Source: Hyphomicrobiales bacterium
GTDB lineage: Bacteria; Pseudomonadota; Alphaproteobacteria; Rhizobiales; Xanthobacteraceae
DNA: 64,000 bases
Assembly: GCA_017305455.1 (NCBI GenBank)
Contig: JAFKKO010000111.1
Coordinates: forward strand, 1-64,000
Direction of reading: 5' to 3'
Both the position numbers and the translations under genes were made by a program. The notes below the pieces were generated by a model. It did no database searches. It was not told where the DNA came from and worked only from the letters and a program-made list of their open reading frames with translations. Positions 48,377-57,425 of this stretch are shown piece by piece. Every line of letters begins with the position of its first letter. Position 1 is the stretch's first letter.

Positions 48377-49130
48377 GCCTTTCGTTGTGATCTGGCGGAC
48401 AAGTGCGGTCTCGTTGTGGGTATCGCACACAATCAGAGCATCGTCACAGGATGCGCGGCCGCGTTCTGGCGGGCTCGCGCCGAACTTGCGATTACGTATC
48501 TCAACGAAAAGGCCGCGCCGCACGTACGGCCCATCGCGGAATCTTTCTCCGCGCCTGTCATCGTTCCCTGCGATGTTCGTATTCCGGGACAATTGGAGCG
48601 CGCGTTCGGGGCAATTGAGAGACAATGGGGCAGCTTGATTTTGTACTGCATTCCCTCGCCTTGCGCCGCGTGAGGATCTGCACACGGGCGACGTTAATTG
48701 CTCCCGGTCGAAGGGTCTGTCCTTGCCATGGATGTCTCGTGCCATTCTTTATTCGCATGGCAAAGCTGGCTGTTCCGCGATGACGAACGCAGCTGCCTCC
48801 TTACTGTGAGTTTCTATGGAGCGGATCGCGTCGTTGAAACCACAATTTGATGGGACCAGTGAAGGCCGCCCTCGAATCCAGCGTCCGCTATATCGCCGCT
48901 GAAGTTGCAGACCGGAAAATCCCGGCCCATGCGGTCTCAGCGAGGCCGGTCAAGACACGGGCTGCGTCCGGCATCGATAGGTTTGACGAATTGCTGGATG
49001 AGGTTCGTTCTCGTACACCTGCGGACCAGCTTGTGACGATCGAGGAAATTGGCCGCGTTGCGCCCTTTCTGGCGAGCGGCGCCGGCACGCCACTCTTCGG
49101 CTCGGCCATCTATGTGATCCGGCGTGGAAC
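48377..49130 (+). pseudogene. fabI: Degenerate enoyl-ACP reductase (FabI) with several frameshifts
   Basis: The FabI sequence can be followed through at least four reading-frame changes. CGLVVGIAHNQSIV and ITYLNEKAAPHVRPIAESF lie in the frame continuing from ackA. LDFVLHSLA and REDLHTGDVNCSRSKG lie in shifted frames. MDVSCHS, then FIRMAKLA, then VSFYGADRVVE follow in further frames. MGPVKAALESSVRYIAAE and TRAASGIDRFDELLDE lie in the last (48850-49130). The start codon region also runs into an early stop. The 3' end runs into IS21-like sequence. It is a clear pseudogene of the phaC-ackA operon. Confidence 0.85.
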
Positions 49131-49225
49131 ATTGACACCGTGGCGGTCGTGATTGGCTCCCAAAACTGACCCCAACTCGATTGATTGGCAGCCTGCTCGC
49201 GAGGACCGAGCGAGCGGGTGGCGGG

Positions 49226-49699
49226 GATGTTGGTTGTGGAGACGATCGGCCGGATCCGGCAGGAGCATTTCGTCAAGGGCAAGCCGATCAAGCAGATCGC
49301 GCGCGATCTCAAGCAATCGCGCAACACGGAGCGGAAGGTTCTGCGGTCTCAGGAGACGTCGTTCGCTTATGAACGAGAGGTCCAACCTCGCCCCAAGCTC
49401 GGACGCTGGATGGACACGAGCTCGGCGAGATGCTGGAAGCGAACGGGCGCAAGCCCACGCGCGAACGGCTAACCCTCATCCGTCTGTTAGAGGAGCTACG
49501 CAGTCTTGGTTATGACGGCGGCTACGACGCGGTGCGCCGCTACGCCTGCCATCGGAGCCGCGAGAACGCTGGCTCGACCGCGGTGGCGTTTGTGCTTTTG
49601 TCGTTCGCGCCGGCCGAGGTTTACCAGTTCGACGGGAGCCACGAGATCGTGGTGATGAGCGGCGTCACCATGACGGTGAAGGTGGCGCATATGCGCTGA
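49226..49699 (+). pseudogene. IS21-family istA transposase remnant
   Basis: MLVVETIGRIRQEHFVKGKPIKQIARDLKQSRNTERKVLRS is the helix-turn-helix N-terminus of an IS21 IstA, and YEREVQPRPKLGRW follows. A frameshift near 49420 moves the homology into MLEANGRKPTRERLTLIRLLEELRSLGYDGGYDAVRRYA and on to FAPAEVYQFDGSHEIVVMSGVTMTVKVAHMR, where it stops before the catalytic DDE core is complete. No istB is present. The element appears to have landed at the end of the fabI pseudogene, and its left end is near 49150. Confidence 0.8.
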
Positions 49700-49810
49700 C
49701 AGTCTATCCCCAGAACAGGAGATTCGGCTCAATTCGTCAAACAGTAGAGCAATTGCGTGAGACGGTCTGTGAGACGAAAACAGGATATCTGTCTAAGCAT
49801 TTGAAATCAT

Positions 49811-49855
49811 TGGCGCACCCGACACGATTCGAACGTGTGACCTTTGCCTTCGGAG
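49811..49855 (-). other. Left attachment site: 45-bp 3' half of a tRNA-Arg(CCG) gene
   Basis: Read on the minus strand, these bases run from the anticodon loop (CTCCGAA, anticodon CCG) through the T arm (ACACG-TTCGAAT-CGTGT) to the acceptor end and CCA. The 5' side does not continue as tRNA: the bases before the anticodon loop cannot form the anticodon stem. This is the usual scar of a tyrosine-integrase element inserted in a tRNA 3' end, and an integrase gene starts 182 bp away. The flanking gap (49700-50036) contains nothing else recognisable apart from the integrase leader with GGGGGATC before its ATG. Confidence 0.8.
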
Positions 49856-50036
49856 CAATTTAGGCCCTCTATCCTAAATGCACGCTAGGGCACGCCATGA
49901 TACTACAACTCCATGAAATAGCTGGACTATTTCATTTTTTACGCCGAAATCCGTATCCACAATTTCGCTCCGATATTCGCCCGGCTGCTTCCGTGGTGCT
50001 TCCGCGGAAACAGCCCCTCCACAATGGGGGGATCGC

Positions 50037-51395
50037 ATGATGACGAAGCTAACGAAACGAGTGGTCGACGCCGCCGACGTCCGAGAGAAGGACTATTTCA
50101 TCTGGGACGATGAGCTTCCCGGCTTCGGCCTTCGCGTGTTCGCGTCGGGCAAGCGCAGCTATCTTATCCAATATCGCGCGCTCGGTCGAACCCGTCGCTA
50201 TACCATCGGCCTGCACGGGATCTGGACGCCGGAGACCGCACGGCAGGAAGCGAAGGCCCAGCTTGGGCGCGTCGCTCGCGGCGATAACCCCTCCGAGGAA
50301 CGGCAGCTCGATCACCAGGCCATGACGGTCAAGGAGCTATGCACGCTCTATCTTAAAGACCTCAAGGCAGGCCTGATCCTCGGTAAAGGCGGGCGCCCCA
50401 AGAAGGCGACGACCATCGTTACCGATTCAGGTCGCATCGAACGCCACATCATCCCGTTGATCGGGGCGCGGCGGGTGAAGGACTTGACGAAGGCCGATAT
50501 AAACAAGGTGCTGAAGGACATCATGGCCGGCAAGACCCGAGTGTCGGTCAAGACGAAGAAGCTACGCGGAAAAGCCATTGTGCGCGGCGGCGCCGGTACG
50601 GCGACGCGGACGGTAGGCCTGCTCGGTGGCATCCTCACCTATGCGGTCGATGCCGGCATCATCGACCGCAACCCGGCGCACGGCATCAAGAAGCCGAAAG
50701 ACAATGTCCGCAAGCGTCGGCTTTCCGAGGCGGAGTATCGCACGCTAGGCGTCATGCTTCGCGAGGCGGCGGAGAATGAGAAGTACGCGATGACCGTGGA
50801 AATCATTCGGCAAATCGCACTCACCGGTTGTCGCCGGTCGGAGATGATTTCGCTGATGTGGTCCGAAGCCGATACCGAGGCGAGTTGCCTGCGACTGGCG
50901 GACAGCAAGGAGGGGGAGTCAATACGTCCCATTGGCCTCCCCGTCGTCGAATATCTGGAGGAACGCCGCAAGGGCGGCGCGGAAGGCACCTATGTCTTCC
51001 CCGGTCAGGGCGACGACAATGCCATCGGCAGCTTCCCGAACCATTGGGAGCAGCTATTCAAGGACTCGCCGCTTTTCGACGTTACGCCGCACGTCCTGCG
51101 CCATAGCTTCGCCAGCATCGCCAATGATCTGGGCTTCACCGAGGTGACGATCGCGGCGCTCGTCGGACATTCGAAGGGCTCGGTCACGAGCAAGTACATT
51201 CATACGCTCGACACGGCCCTGATCATGGCGGCCGATACGATCTCCGGCTACATTCAAGGCCTGCTTGATGGAGTCGAATTCAAGCAGACGGCATATGCTC
51301 TCGACCGCGCCTCCCGGAAAGCAGCGCTTTCACGGTTCCTGCAAAACGCCATTGGAGAGGAAGACGAGTCGGAGGAGAGGCTGCTCGCGGCCTAA
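50037..51395 (+). CDS. Tyrosine-type site-specific integrase
   Basis: This 452-residue phage/ICE-type integrase has an N-terminal DUF4102 arm-binding domain (DDELPGFGLRVFASGKRSYLIQY). A SAM-like core-binding domain and a C-terminal catalytic domain follow. The catalytic set is complete: R266 (TGCRRSEM), K291, H352 and R355 (HVLRHSFAS), H378 (GHS) and the nucleophile Y387 (SKYIH). It sits next to the tRNA-Arg attachment half-site and should have mobilised the region to its right. It overlaps the convergent CoiA-like gene by four bases. Confidence 0.95.
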   Translation: MMTKLTKRVVDAADVREKDYFIWDDELPGFGLRVFASGKRSYLIQYRALGRTRRYTIGLHGIWTPETARQEAKAQLGRVARGDNPSEERQLDHQAMTVKELCTLYLKDLKAGLILGKGGRPKKATTIVTDSGRIERHIIPLIGARRVKDLTKADINKVLKDIMAGKTRVSVKTKKLRGKAIVRGGAGTATRTVGLLGGILTYAVDAGIIDRNPAHGIKKPKDNVRKRRLSEAEYRTLGVMLREAAENEKYAMTVEIIRQIALTGCRRSEMISLMWSEADTEASCLRLADSKEGESIRPIGLPVVEYLEERRKGGAEGTYVFPGQGDDNAIGSFPNHWEQLFKDSPLFDVTPHVLRHSFASIANDLGFTEVTIAALVGHSKGSVTSKYIHTLDTALIMAADTISGYIQGLLDGVEFKQTAYALDRASRKAALSRFLQNAIGEEDESEERLLAA

Positions 51396-52093
51396 GGCGC
51401 GGTATCCTCCCATCGGACGGCGCGCAGAAACTCATCACGTGTCAACTGGCTGAGAGCGAACTCACCGTGTCGGAACGGGCCTCCCAAGCGAGAGGAGACG
51501 CCCGGGCCGGCGAGGTAGAAGATGTAAGGGCCTGCACTGAAAAAGACGTGAGCGGTCGCGCGCTTCCACTTCTCGATGAACTGCTTGTTCGGTCCCATCC
51601 AGCGCATGACCGCGAACTCCTTGCCGTCGAGGTTGACGACGCGCGTTCCGAAGTCGAGCGACATGCTGAAGTAGGTTCCCAGGAACGAGCTTTCGCTGTG
51701 GATGTGGACCAACCAAAACATCCGATGCCCACGCCGATAGAAGGCCTCGCGCGCGTTGCGCTCATCCTCGCTGATCGAGGAATGCTGCAGTTCGAGTACG
51801 GTCGCCCGGGGCGTGCCGCTGCCGACCAGAACGTCGGCGCGATGCAGTTCGCCGGACGTCGAGTCTCGCAGTGCGATCTCGCGGCATGACATATCGAAGA
51901 GCTCTTTCCACCCGAGATGCCACGGCCCTTCGGGCTCGCTCCATGGATCGCAGTCGCCGGCCTTGTGCCGCCAATGAGGCGTGTTCTCGACCGGCATGAC
52001 GGCTGTCAGCAGGCCGCCGCAATCAGGGCAGGTTGTCCGCTCTCCTTTGGCGAGCGGCCCGCGCTTTTGGTCGCCGACCCAAGCATAGAGCAT
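51392..52093 (-). CDS. CoiA-like zinc-ribbon nuclease, last gene of the defence operon
   Basis: This 233-residue protein has an N-terminal zinc ribbon half-site (CPDCGG, residues 22-27) and an HWRH-type motif. A CoiA-like PD-(D/E)xK nuclease core follows: HRADVLVGSGTPRATVLELQHSSIS supplies the D...E-x-Q residues, then NAREAFYRRGHRMFWLVHI. Competence protein CoiA and many phage and mobile-element relatives share this fold. It starts 15 bp after hamB, so it is very likely co-transcribed with the AbiE/Hachiman-like genes. Its part in defence is inference from position. Confidence 0.7.
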   Translation of the reverse strand: MLYAWVGDQKRGPLAKGERTTCPDCGGLLTAVMPVENTPHWRHKAGDCDPWSEPEGPWHLGWKELFDMSCREIALRDSTSGELHRADVLVGSGTPRATVLELQHSSISEDERNAREAFYRRGHRMFWLVHIHSESSFLGTYFSMSLDFGTRVVNLDGKEFAVMRWMGPNKQFIEKWKRATAHVFFSAGPYIFYLAGPGVSSRLGGPFRHGEFALSQLTRDEFLRAVRWEDTAP

Positions 52094-52108
52094 GGCTATC
52101 GGTCCCCT

Positions 52109-55100
52109 CTAAGCATCGGCAGGCGGCCACCGCAGCTTTCCGCGGCCGACGCGTAAGGCATCCACCAACCTGGTATTTCCCGGCAATCTGCCGGAAAAGA
52201 GGCTGGGTTTGGGGTCCACTGCCGGCTTCCTGAAGGCGGCGACGTGTTGATAGTCAGGGGTTGTCAGCCAGGTTCGTCCATCCCCTTCATCGGTGACGAT
52301 CCGGTACAGCCCGGCGGGTGGAGCCGCTGCGGTGTCGAGCAGGCGCTTGTAGCGTTCGACCGACCACTTCTGGATTCCACCGCTAAGTGCTTCGGTACGA
52401 AAGCGCGCCCAAAGCGCGGCGGTGTCGGGCGTGGGCCAGTCGCCTGCATCGGTGTAGGCGGTGATCTCGTCGGATTCGAGCCAGGCCCGCATCTCCGCCG
52501 GTGTGACGAAAACGGGCTTTGCATCCTCAATAGCGGCGATGGCCGCGCGCCGGGACGGGAGGCCCGCCCGGATCAGCATCGCCATCAGGAACTGAGGGAC
52601 ACCAGTTTCGACCGCTGCCGCCGCGCCGCCCGCTACCGTCTCCGCCGACCAGCCAAGGGACATGCGGCGGGTGCGGATGGCTTCCAGCGCCCAGACCAGG
52701 CGATAGGTGAAGGCTTCCTCTACCGCGCGCATGTTCTGCGGTCCGATCTTCGAGACTTCCGCGCCGGAGACCCAGGCGCGCAGGATGGCCTTCCAGTTGG
52801 CGGGCAGCGCGTTCTTCTTGTCGGGAATGAAAGGCCGCATGAACAGAAGGCGTTCGCCCAGCCCGCCAAGAGCGTCGGCGAGTTCGTCGACATCGCCGCT
52901 CAGCGCAGCGGCGTCAGCCCGGTCGACCAGCTCGGCCAGGACGTCGGCCATCGCATCGATGGAGAGCCCCGCTTCGAGCCCAACACCCATCGCGAAATGT
53001 CCGCGGCGCGACTGTTCCGTCGTGGTCTTCCATATGAGGTCGGCGCGCGCCTCGAACACCTTTTTGTGCAGCGGCGCGACATCCTCTTCTTCGCGAGAGA
53101 TCTGGCGAGCCCAAAGTGATCCCTTGAGCGCTTCATCCAGCAATTTCGGAAGATCGGCGCGATCGGCGTCCAGGGCTTCGATCAGACCAAACACGGTAGC
53201 ATCGAGGCGCTCGACAATCTGCGACAACGGCTCTTCGTCGATGGTTTCCTCTTTGTCGTCCTCATCACTTTCATCATCGTCGCCGCCATCGCCGTCAGCG
53301 TCATAGTCCACCGCAGCGGCCAGACGCTCGGCTACCTCGGCCTCTTCGTCGGGCGATCTCCACGCCTCCCGCGCGTTGGCGAGATATTCCCAGGCGTCAT
53401 CACGGTCGAGCACGCCTTCGCGCGACAGGCGTTCGAGGATCTCGGCGACGATCTGAATGAGGCCGCTCTTCAGGGTTCGGGCCTTCGCGGAGGCGACTAA
53501 CTTCCTCCACTCCTTCTTTCGCCAATCGGTCTTGTCGAACATGACATGGACGATCAGGCCTTCGACGTCGACGAAGGCACGCCCCGCCCGGCCAGCGACG
53601 TTCGCGAATTCCTCGCCCTTGATCTTCTCGCCGGCCCGGTAGAGCGCCGGCACGAGCAGGACGGCGGCGTTGAGGTTGAGGCCTTGGGAAAGCGTCGGCG
53701 AAGCGACGATGACTTTCAGCACACCCTCGGACAGAAGGACCTCCAGCTCGCGCAGGAACGGACTCGGTAGACGACCATGGTGAATAGCGACGCCAGCCTT
53801 CAGGCTGGCGACTGCCGGATGGTCTTCGCCCAGCCATTCCTTGCCGACCTCCAACGCGCGCGCGATCGGCGCCTCGTCCTCCAGCAGGGAGTCGAGGTAA
53901 CCGCGCTTGCACAGGTCAACGACCTGCTTGCCGTAGCTTTCGACCCAGTTGGCCTGGGTGGAGAAGATCAGGGTGCGCTTACCTTGGCCGGCGAATTCCC
54001 ACGCGGCGAAGAGGGCGAGGTGAGAATTCTTCCGAGGATATGGATTCTTCTCCCGGCCTCTTGCGGGCTTCTCCTCGACGAACTTGTCGAGGAACGGACC
54101 GCCGTCATCGAGATCGAGCCGCAGGAGTGCGTCCTTGCCGCGCCAGGTCAGAGCGCCGAACCGTTGGCGCGTAGGGCGCCAGTCTGAACGCACCGGCTCG
54201 CCTGGTTCGTCGGCGCGTATCCACGCAGTGAGGTCGTCCAATTCGTCGCCGCTGGGCAGGATCGCGGAGAGGCAGACGATCCGGCGATCAGCCGCGTCGG
54301 CGCGACGCAACAGGCGCTGCACGAGCGTCTCGTAGCGGATCTCCCGCTCGCTGGGCCCGATCATATGACCCTCGTCGAGGACGATCAGGCCAACGTCATC
54401 GATCAGGGAGGAATCGCTCCGAAGCGCGAAGTCGAGCTTCTCCGGTGTGGCGATGATGATCTCGCGGGTGCGCAGGGCATCCTCGTCGCCCGCCGAAAGA
54501 CCGCTGGCGCCGTACAGCGAGGAAACGCTGAATCCGAGGGGCGCGAAGGTCTTGCGGAAGGAGCGCTCGGTCTGGGCCGACAACGCCCGCAGCGGCGTGA
54601 CAATCAACACCCGGCGCGCCGATGACAAGGTCATCAATGCGGCGATCTCCGCAACACGCGTCTTTCCAGCGCTTGTGGGCAGCGCCACGACCAAGTCGTC
54701 GGTGACGTCGGTGGATCGCTGCGCAGCCTCGCGCTGCGACGGCCATAGCTCCACCTCGGACGACTTGCGGGCATACAGCGAACCGATGAACAGTCGCCGC
54801 AGGTCCGGGTATTTCTCCTCCGTACCGGCGGGCGGCTCCGTCGGTAGGTTACGATGCAGCGAATGCTGCCAGAGGTCGTCGATCAGGTGCCGGCAGAGGT
54901 TCGATATCCACCACAAGGGCACGTTCTCGGCGTTGTCGGCGAGGCTGACAGCGGTGGCCAGCAGATCGCGCGCGGCATCGATCGGCTCATCCTCGCCGGT
55001 TTCCAGTGCGAAGTCGAAGAAGGCCAAGGCCCGACAGATGGTCGTATTCAGGATGGTCGACAACACGTCGTCGACATCGGGCTCATCGCCGCCGAGCGCT

Positions 55101-55621
55101 TCAGCCATCTGTTCGTCGCCGTGGCTCTCGTCGCCAAGCCAGTCGCGAACGAAGCCGCGCAACTGATCGAGATCGCGCAGGATGAGATGGCGGATCGCCG
55201 TTTCGCCGGGCGTTGAATTGAGATCTTCAGCCGTCTCGTTGAACAACGAATAGGCGACGGCCGAGAAACCTGCCAAGTGATAGGCGGCAGCTGCGATGGT
55301 GCGGCGAAAGCCCCGATCGGGCGCCTCGGGATCATCGTTTCGCACCAAGGCTTCAAAGGCGTTGGCCGCCCGTTCAAAAGCCCTGCTCGTCAAGTCTGAC
55401 GCGCCGGTTTGGGCACGCAAGGCCATGGCGCCCCGCAGCAGGGCGAAGCCATGTTCCGCGAGGTCGGTTTCGATAGTCGCGCCCAGGGGCGGAGCGGTCT
55501 GCGGCAATACGCCCGCTTCCCGCATCAGCGACCACGCAGCTCCGCGATAGAGCAACCGCCCGAGGATTCCATCGACGGTCGCGGTGGCAAGGAAGGCAGT
55601 CAGCTCGTCAGGCGTCTCCAA
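52109..55621 (-). CDS. HamB-like DEAD/DEAH helicase (Hachiman-type defence)
   Basis: This is a 1170-residue superfamily 2 helicase. A long helical N-terminal region (about 1-290) precedes the motor: Walker A LPTSAGKT (314-321), TPLRALSAQ, DEGH box (416-419), motif III-like LSAILPSGDELDD (from 451), motif V TLSQGLNLNAA (643-653) and motif VI NVAGRAGRA (674-682). An acidic linker (DADGDGGDDDESDEDDKEE region) and a C-terminal helical domain follow. Pairing with a DUF1837-like nuclease upstream, with a 14-base overlap, is the Hachiman arrangement. HamB is thought to scan DNA and hold HamA in check. The Hachiman label rests on architecture and context. Confidence 0.75.
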   Translation of the reverse strand: METPDELTAFLATATVDGILGRLLYRGAAWSLMREAGVLPQTAPPLGATIETDLAEHGFALLRGAMALRAQTGASDLTSRAFERAANAFEALVRNDDPEAPDRGFRRTIAAAAYHLAGFSAVAYSLFNETAEDLNSTPGETAIRHLILRDLDQLRGFVRDWLGDESHGDEQMAEALGGDEPDVDDVLSTILNTTICRALAFFDFALETGEDEPIDAARDLLATAVSLADNAENVPLWWISNLCRHLIDDLWQHSLHRNLPTEPPAGTEEKYPDLRRLFIGSLYARKSSEVELWPSQREAAQRSTDVTDDLVVALPTSAGKTRVAEIAALMTLSSARRVLIVTPLRALSAQTERSFRKTFAPLGFSVSSLYGASGLSAGDEDALRTREIIIATPEKLDFALRSDSSLIDDVGLIVLDEGHMIGPSEREIRYETLVQRLLRRADAADRRIVCLSAILPSGDELDDLTAWIRADEPGEPVRSDWRPTRQRFGALTWRGKDALLRLDLDDGGPFLDKFVEEKPARGREKNPYPRKNSHLALFAAWEFAGQGKRTLIFSTQANWVESYGKQVVDLCKRGYLDSLLEDEAPIARALEVGKEWLGEDHPAVASLKAGVAIHHGRLPSPFLRELEVLLSEGVLKVIVASPTLSQGLNLNAAVLLVPALYRAGEKIKGEEFANVAGRAGRAFVDVEGLIVHVMFDKTDWRKKEWRKLVASAKARTLKSGLIQIVAEILERLSREGVLDRDDAWEYLANAREAWRSPDEEAEVAERLAAAVDYDADGDGGDDDESDEDDKEETIDEEPLSQIVERLDATVFGLIEALDADRADLPKLLDEALKGSLWARQISREEEDVAPLHKKVFEARADLIWKTTTEQSRRGHFAMGVGLEAGLSIDAMADVLAELVDRADAAALSGDVDELADALGGLGERLLFMRPFIPDKKNALPANWKAILRAWVSGAEVSKIGPQNMRAVEEAFTYRLVWALEAIRTRRMSLGWSAETVAGGAAAAVETGVPQFLMAMLIRAGLPSRRAAIAAIEDAKPVFVTPAEMRAWLESDEITAYTDAGDWPTPDTAALWARFRTEALSGGIQKWSVERYKRLLDTAAAPPAGLYRIVTDEGDGRTWLTTPDYQHVAAFRKPAVDPKPSLFSGRLPGNTRLVDALRVGRGKLRWPPADA

Positions 55622-56390
55622 GATCTTGCGCCCCCTCGTACATGGCCGCGATGAAGTCCTGATGGTCTTCGACGTGGATGTTCACGACGTAGTGGTCGCG
55701 ATTGATCCCGGCAGCGTCGAGGTCGTCCTTCAGCGAGGCATGGGGGCCGTTGCCCGACACGGTGAAAAGCATGTGATCGATGCGATCGGCACGGAGCGAC
55801 TTCACGCCCACCTCGTCACGGAGGTCGCGACCCAGCGCGTTTTCGTCGGGATCGTTGCTTTCCAGGAGCCGGTTGGCGACGAACAGCAGCGAGTCTGGCG
55901 TGCAGCGGCCATTGTCGCGATCGAGCACATTGCGAGCGCTTGTCACGGTGGACTTGCCGAGCTTCTTGTTGCTTTTGGCTTCCCCCTTCAGGAGCCACAG
56001 CTTCTGATCCTTGCCGCCATAGCCGGCACCGATGAAGTCGTCGCCGCGCATGGCCATGTTGCGGCCGTCCTTGTAGCGGAGCCGGCGCACGGGGACGCGC
56101 AGGCCGATCTCTTCCTCCACCAGCTCGGTCGCTAGGATTTCGCCAAGGTCGCCGGAGCGACCCTTGTCCGTCTGAGGCATCGCCTCGCTCAGAATCTTGG
56201 CGGCGATCTTGTATCCGAGCCGGTCCACGTCCTCGGCGATGCGCTCGAGGCGGTCGTAATGGGAGCGGATGGTCTCGGCGAGATCGCCGCTAATCTCATC
56301 GCGGCCGCCATCCTTCTCGACATAGGTCCAATAGTGCTTGCGCTTGTCCTTTTCCTTGGTGGACTCGCACCACCGCTCATACAGCCCCAT
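55608..56390 (-). CDS. HamA-like nuclease (DUF1837-type, Hachiman defence)
   Basis: This is a 260-residue protein with a PD-(D/E)xK-like core. E84 lies in the SGDLGEILATELV helix, D117/D118 in MRGDDFIG, and the E137-A-K139 dyad in LLKGEAKSNKKLGKS. HamA, the DUF1837 effector of Hachiman, has the same small size, helix-E/D/ExK order and genomic pairing with a large helicase. The N-terminal 60 residues are charged and helical. It follows abiEii by 18 bp and overlaps hamB by 14 bases. A generic restriction-endonuclease-like protein remains possible until a profile search is run. Confidence 0.65.
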   Translation of the reverse strand: MGLYERWCESTKEKDKRKHYWTYVEKDGGRDEISGDLAETIRSHYDRLERIAEDVDRLGYKIAAKILSEAMPQTDKGRSGDLGEILATELVEEEIGLRVPVRRLRYKDGRNMAMRGDDFIGAGYGGKDQKLWLLKGEAKSNKKLGKSTVTSARNVLDRDNGRCTPDSLLFVANRLLESNDPDENALGRDLRDEVGVKSLRADRIDHMLFTVSGNGPHASLKDDLDAAGINRDHYVVNIHVEDHQDFIAAMYEGAQDLGDA

Positions 56391-56408
56391 GCTTCCCCCC
56401 AGCTTTCC

Positions 56409-57425
56409 CTATCCAGCCGCGCGATTTGCGCGTTCGGCGATGTCTGTGCATCGCTCGATCAGCAACTCGAAGGGCTCGGCGTCCTCGAGCAGCAACCCGT
56501 CTTCCACCATATGCCCGTAGTCCGAGGCCAGTGCTGCACGCGCTTCACCGCCCGGCACGAGCTGCAACAATCCGTTGATGGCGGCCTCGTAGTCGACGGG
56601 AGCGCCGTCCACCGCCTTCTCCGCGAAGAACATGCTTTTGTGCCGCGCTACCGCGTGGGCGAGATCTCGGTCCGCCGCGGCCGCGTCAGCGATCCCGGCG
56701 TCATCCAGGCGGACCAAGTCATGCCAATGGCGCGCGAACCGCTCACCGCGCAGGCGCTCCTGCAAGCAGAAGACGTGGATCGCGGTCGCTTTCTCCCAAA
56801 AGGTCCGTTCGGCGTGCATCACGCGCGGCGACGCCGCCGGGAACGACACGCCCTCGACCAGGCCCGCCGCATCGCAGACCACCTCACGCACACTGGCCGG
56901 CTCGCCGGTCGAGCGGGCGCCGAATTCCAACATGACGCTCGGCGCAACATAACCGGAGCCGGATGAGGTCGCTTCATAGTCGATGAAGAGCTTCTCACCC
57001 TCGACTCGCGTCACGGCCGAAACGCCCTGTGCTCCAATGGCGTCGATGAGCAGGGGCTGCACCGTGCCCGAAATCCACTCCGGCAGGCGGCGGCGCACCG
57101 CTTTTGACCAGCGCTTCTCTTCGCTGCGCGTTGTCGGCAGGGCCTCGCCGTTGTCACCCACCAGGTCAGGCGCGATCACTCGGATGTCATAGGTCAGATC
57201 GACATCTTCCGAAAAACGCTGAATGACACCGTAGGCTTTTGAAAGCGATGTCCCGCCTTTGAAGACGAGATGATCGCCAAGCGCGGACCCGAAGACGGTC
57301 TGCAGCGCCCAGACGACCCAAATATCCTTTTCGAGCAGATGGGCGGGCCGTCCCGAAAGATCGGCGGCCACACCCAAAGCGTCACGACGATCCGTCGCCG
57401 ATAAGGAAAGAAAGGGATCAGCCAT
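56409..57425 (-). CDS. AbiEii-type nucleotidyltransferase toxin
   Basis: This 338-residue toxin is of the AbiE type IV-like toxin-antitoxin family. The nucleotidyltransferase motif GGTSLSK (57-63) followed by D74-x-D76 (SEDVDLTYD) is the catalytic metal-binding site. The AbiEii C-terminal region with WEKATAIHVFCLQERLRGERFARHWHDLVRL is intact. Such toxins transfer nucleotides to tRNA acceptor stems or other targets and halt growth on phage infection. The start (MADPFLSLSATDRR) overlaps the antitoxin gene by eight bases; nine more codons upstream are open. Confidence 0.88.
   Translation of the reverse strand: MADPFLSLSATDRRDALGVAADLSGRPAHLLEKDIWVVWALQTVFGSALGDHLVFKGGTSLSKAYGVIQRFSEDVDLTYDIRVIAPDLVGDNGEALPTTRSEEKRWSKAVRRRLPEWISGTVQPLLIDAIGAQGVSAVTRVEGEKLFIDYEATSSGSGYVAPSVMLEFGARSTGEPASVREVVCDAAGLVEGVSFPAASPRVMHAERTFWEKATAIHVFCLQERLRGERFARHWHDLVRLDDAGIADAAAADRDLAHAVARHKSMFFAEKAVDGAPVDYEAAINGLLQLVPGGEARAALASDYGHMVEDGLLLEDAEPFELLIERCTDIAERANRAAG

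Noticed and set aside
49811..49900. Complete tRNA-Arg gene
   Set aside because: The 5' half, including D arm and acceptor strand, does not pair with the 3' half; only a 45-bp attachment fragment is present.
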